Shown: piece after piece, positions 62,572 through 64,000 of the stretch
Layout: every line of letters begins with the position of its first letter
Numbering within the stretch: position 1 is the stretch's first letter
Notes under the pieces: model-generated
The model's database searches: none
Told to the model about the DNA's origin: nothing
Seen by the model: only the letters and a program-made list of their open reading frames with translations
Assembly: GCF_900114245.1 (NCBI RefSeq)
Contig: NZ_FOSK01000011.1
Location: 148,976-212,975 of the forward strand
Origin: Pseudovibrio ascidiaceicola
Lineage (GTDB): Bacteria; Pseudomonadota; Alphaproteobacteria; Rhizobiales; Stappiaceae
Direction: 5' to 3'
Length of the DNA: 64,000 nucleotides
Translations under genes and position numbers: made by a program

Positions 62572-62643
62572 TACTAATGCGTAGCCCCGAAAAGAGATTC
62601 CAGTTTTCCGATAGGATTACGCGTAAAAATAAAGGCTTAGAGC

Positions 62644-63000
62644 ATGAGTGATAAAAACCAACGCTTCGAACAATACAATTGCAGTCAGGGATGCCCGGTA
62701 GAGGCTGCTCTGGAGCTGATTGGAGGCAAGTGGAAAGGCGTTATCCTCTACCACCTGATGGAAGGGACACAGCGTTTCGGTGAGCTAAAAAAACAAGTCG
62801 GAACAGTCACTCAACGCATGTTGACCAAGCAGCTGAGAGAGCTGGAAATCGACGGTCTGGTCTCCCGCAAAGTCTTCGCTGTGGTTCCACCTCATGTAGA
62901 ATACTCACTCACACCAAAGGGCGAAACTCTACGCCCCATTATCACCGCACTGCGCGATTGGGGTGTCGATCATGCTGTACGGGAAAAGGAAGAGGTCTGA
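62644..63000 (+). CDS. HxlR family transcriptional regulator
   Basis: A winged-helix regulator of 118 residues. CPVEAALELIGGKWKGVILYHL with the conserved Cys-Pro, then RFGELKKQVGTVTQRMLTKQLREL as recognition helix, and VEYSLTPKGETLRPII. The cysteine is in the position of the sensing Cys of quinone/aldehyde-responsive HxlR proteins. A second cysteine (YNCSQGC) lies two residues earlier. It probably controls the divergent ABM gene. Confidence 0.95.
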   Translation: MSDKNQRFEQYNCSQGCPVEAALELIGGKWKGVILYHLMEGTQRFGELKKQVGTVTQRMLTKQLRELEIDGLVSRKVFAVVPPHVEYSLTPKGETLRPIITALRDWGVDHAVREKEEV

Positions 63001-63012
63001 AGGACGAAGAAA

Positions 63013-63059
63013 GAGCGTATCAACCAGAATGAACATGGCGTTCAAACAAGGATACGCTC
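63013..63059 (-). terminator. Hairpin terminator between HxlR and small membrane protein genes
   Basis: GAGCGTATC (63013-63021) pairs perfectly with GATACGCTC (63051-63059). Read on the minus strand it is followed by TTTCTTC, fitting a terminator for the small membrane protein gene at 63102. The loop is long at 29 nt. Confidence 0.55.
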
Positions 63060-63101
63060 AAAAGATAAGATACAAAGCGGACTAGGGGAAATTGGACCTC
63101 T

Positions 63102-63347
63102 TTAATGGCCCTCACCAAACGGCCACGAAAATGGCCAGAAAAACGGCCCAAGCCCAACCGTGCAGAAAAACAGGAAGTAAGCGCCAACCATGCGCACCAG
63201 ATCCAGTTTATAAAGTGCCAGTGCCGCCTCGTAAAACACGTAGGCACTAAACACCATAAACCCAACCCCAAGCAGCACCTGCACGCCCAGGATCACCAAT
63301 TCCTGAAAAGACCGCGAAGCCCCCGGCTGTGTCGCACTATCACCCAT
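63102..63347 (-). CDS. Small membrane protein of unknown function
   Basis: A protein of 81 residues with two predicted membrane helices (VILGVQVLLGVGFMVFSAYVFYEAALALY at about 19-46, and MVGAYFLFFCTVGLGPFFWPF at about 53-73). No known family. ATG 63347 has AGAGG 7 nt upstream, and composition is typical of a real membrane protein. It stands alone between the HxlR regulator and an AT-rich region. Confidence 0.65.
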   Translation of the reverse strand: MGDSATQPGASRSFQELVILGVQVLLGVGFMVFSAYVFYEAALALYKLDLVRMVGAYFLFFCTVGLGPFFWPFSWPFGEGH

Positions 63348-63761
63348 ATCTCAGCCTCTCTCCATCCAAATCACACTCAAAACTCTACCAGATCCCACAA
63401 TCACTCACACCCCACAATGTTGTGTGTGGGGAGGGATGCAGTCCGAATGCCGCTAGTTCGTACGCACTAACCGGTGCTCATAAGACCTTTCATCGTGGTT
63501 CTCATGCAAAAATAATATCAACCGAAATTTGGAAAAAAATAAGATGAAAACAACTCACTCAATAGGAGTAAAAACTAGTTTCTTAAATCTATAATTGCAT
63601 AATGCATATAATTAAATCTGTGGTTGATTTATGAGGGTTAGTTAGTTTCATCGATTGAACGTAGTTGGAATTTTTTGAATCAATTGAGAGTAAAATCATA
63701 TTTGAAATCAAATATTTTTAGCGACAGCGTCATGGCGTGATTTTTATTTTCAGAGGTTGTC
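63348..63761. other. AT-rich intergenic region
   Basis: About 410 bases without a gene. CCCCACA (63410-63416) pairs with TGTGGGG (63425-63431). From about 63480 the sequence is markedly AT-rich, unlike the rest of the window, up to the start of the last gene, so a horizontally acquired or silenced promoter region is possible. Confidence 0.5.
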
Positions 63762-64000
63762 ATGTCTGATTCTGTTTCTTCAATTCCTCCCAGTGATACG
63801 CCTGACTTCGGTCTTGTTGAGACCGCGCTCTCAACACAGGCTTCTCCGGAACCTACATTTTCGGATGAACAGGAGAACACTTACGTCTATGAATATGGTG
63901 ATGGTGCTGACACGATCATCGACGTGCATGGTGATGGTTCTGAGGTAAACGAGCTTGTTATCGGGTCCGGCTACTATCCAGAGGATGTTCAGTTCACTCG
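63762..64000 (+). CDS. Start of a haemolysin-type calcium-binding-like protein (cut by window edge)
   Basis: ATG 63762, preceded by AGAGG, opens a frame that continues past the end of the window; 79 codons are visible. Residues 1-40 are Ser, Pro and Glu rich without a signal peptide. Then comes EYGDGADTIIDVHGDGSEVNELVIGSGYYPEDVQFTR in short: a DGxDTI-type strand and a later SGYYPEDVQF that resemble the domain accompanying RTX repeats in haemolysin-type proteins (LxFGxGIxPEDxxF pattern). Such proteins are usually large and exported by a type I system through a C-terminal signal. The assignment rests on a short stretch. Confidence 0.6.
   Translation, partial: MSDSVSSIPPSDTPDFGLVETALSTQASPEPTFSDEQENTYVYEYGDGADTIIDVHGDGSEVNELVIGSGYYPEDVQFT

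Overview
The window looks like the chromosome of a marine alphaproteobacterium of the Hyphomicrobiales (Rhizobiales), plausibly Pseudovibrio/Stappiaceae-like. The signs are a fused anthranilate synthase TrpE(G) preceded by a WWW leader peptide and attenuator, many ABC importers of the peptide and taurine types, class III adenylate cyclases, and moderate GC content. The genus is an inference from general character and was not tested by any search. No rRNA, tRNA, IS element, CRISPR array or replication origin was seen.

Left part (1-18.7 kb). The end of a class III nucleotide cyclase is followed by a peptide-type ABC importer (fused double ATPase, binding protein, two permeases) and a SAM methyltransferase. 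Convergent to these is a tightly overlapping minus-strand set of four GT-B glycosyltransferases and a polysaccharide-deacetylase-like protein. Divergent from that set is a plus-strand cluster: a very unusual 863-residue ABC protein with a degenerate ATPase, a cyclic-nucleotide-binding protein, a metallo-beta-lactamase-fold hydrolase and a second, membrane-bound class III cyclase. I regard this cluster as the most likely undescribed system: a cyclic-nucleotide signalling module coupled to a surface-glycan or export locus.

18.8-28.7 kb. A short-chain dehydrogenase, two tandem paralogous FAD amine/amino-acid oxidases, ilvD (branched-chain amino acid synthesis), a 1-Cys peroxiredoxin, an SRPBCC protein and a taurine/nitrate-type ABC importer.

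28.7-41.0 kb. trpE(G) with its complete leader/attenuator, then an apparent minus-strand catabolic operon. It runs from an M20 hydrolase through a dipeptide-type ABC importer, a class II aldolase and a ROK sugar kinase to an ArgE-like M20 deacetylase. It looks built to import, deacylate, phosphorylate and cleave an acylated sugar or sugar-amino-acid compound.

41.2-64 kb. Mannose-1-phosphate guanylyltransferase and phosphomannomutase (GDP-mannose supply for glycans), mmsA with a divergent LysR regulator, cydDC, a saccharopine-dehydrogenase-family enzyme with a divergent Lrp regulator, a lone zinc-binding znuA behind two Zur-like boxes, MarR and EamA genes, a large orphan hydrophilic protein, a flavin monooxygenase-cupin pair, an ABM monooxygenase with a divergent HxlR regulator, and at the right edge the first 79 codons of a protein resembling haemolysin-type Ca-binding proteins. 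Several clear rho-independent terminators separate these units. Where an upstream in-frame start lacked a ribosome binding site I moved the start to the internal codon that has one, and say so in each entry.
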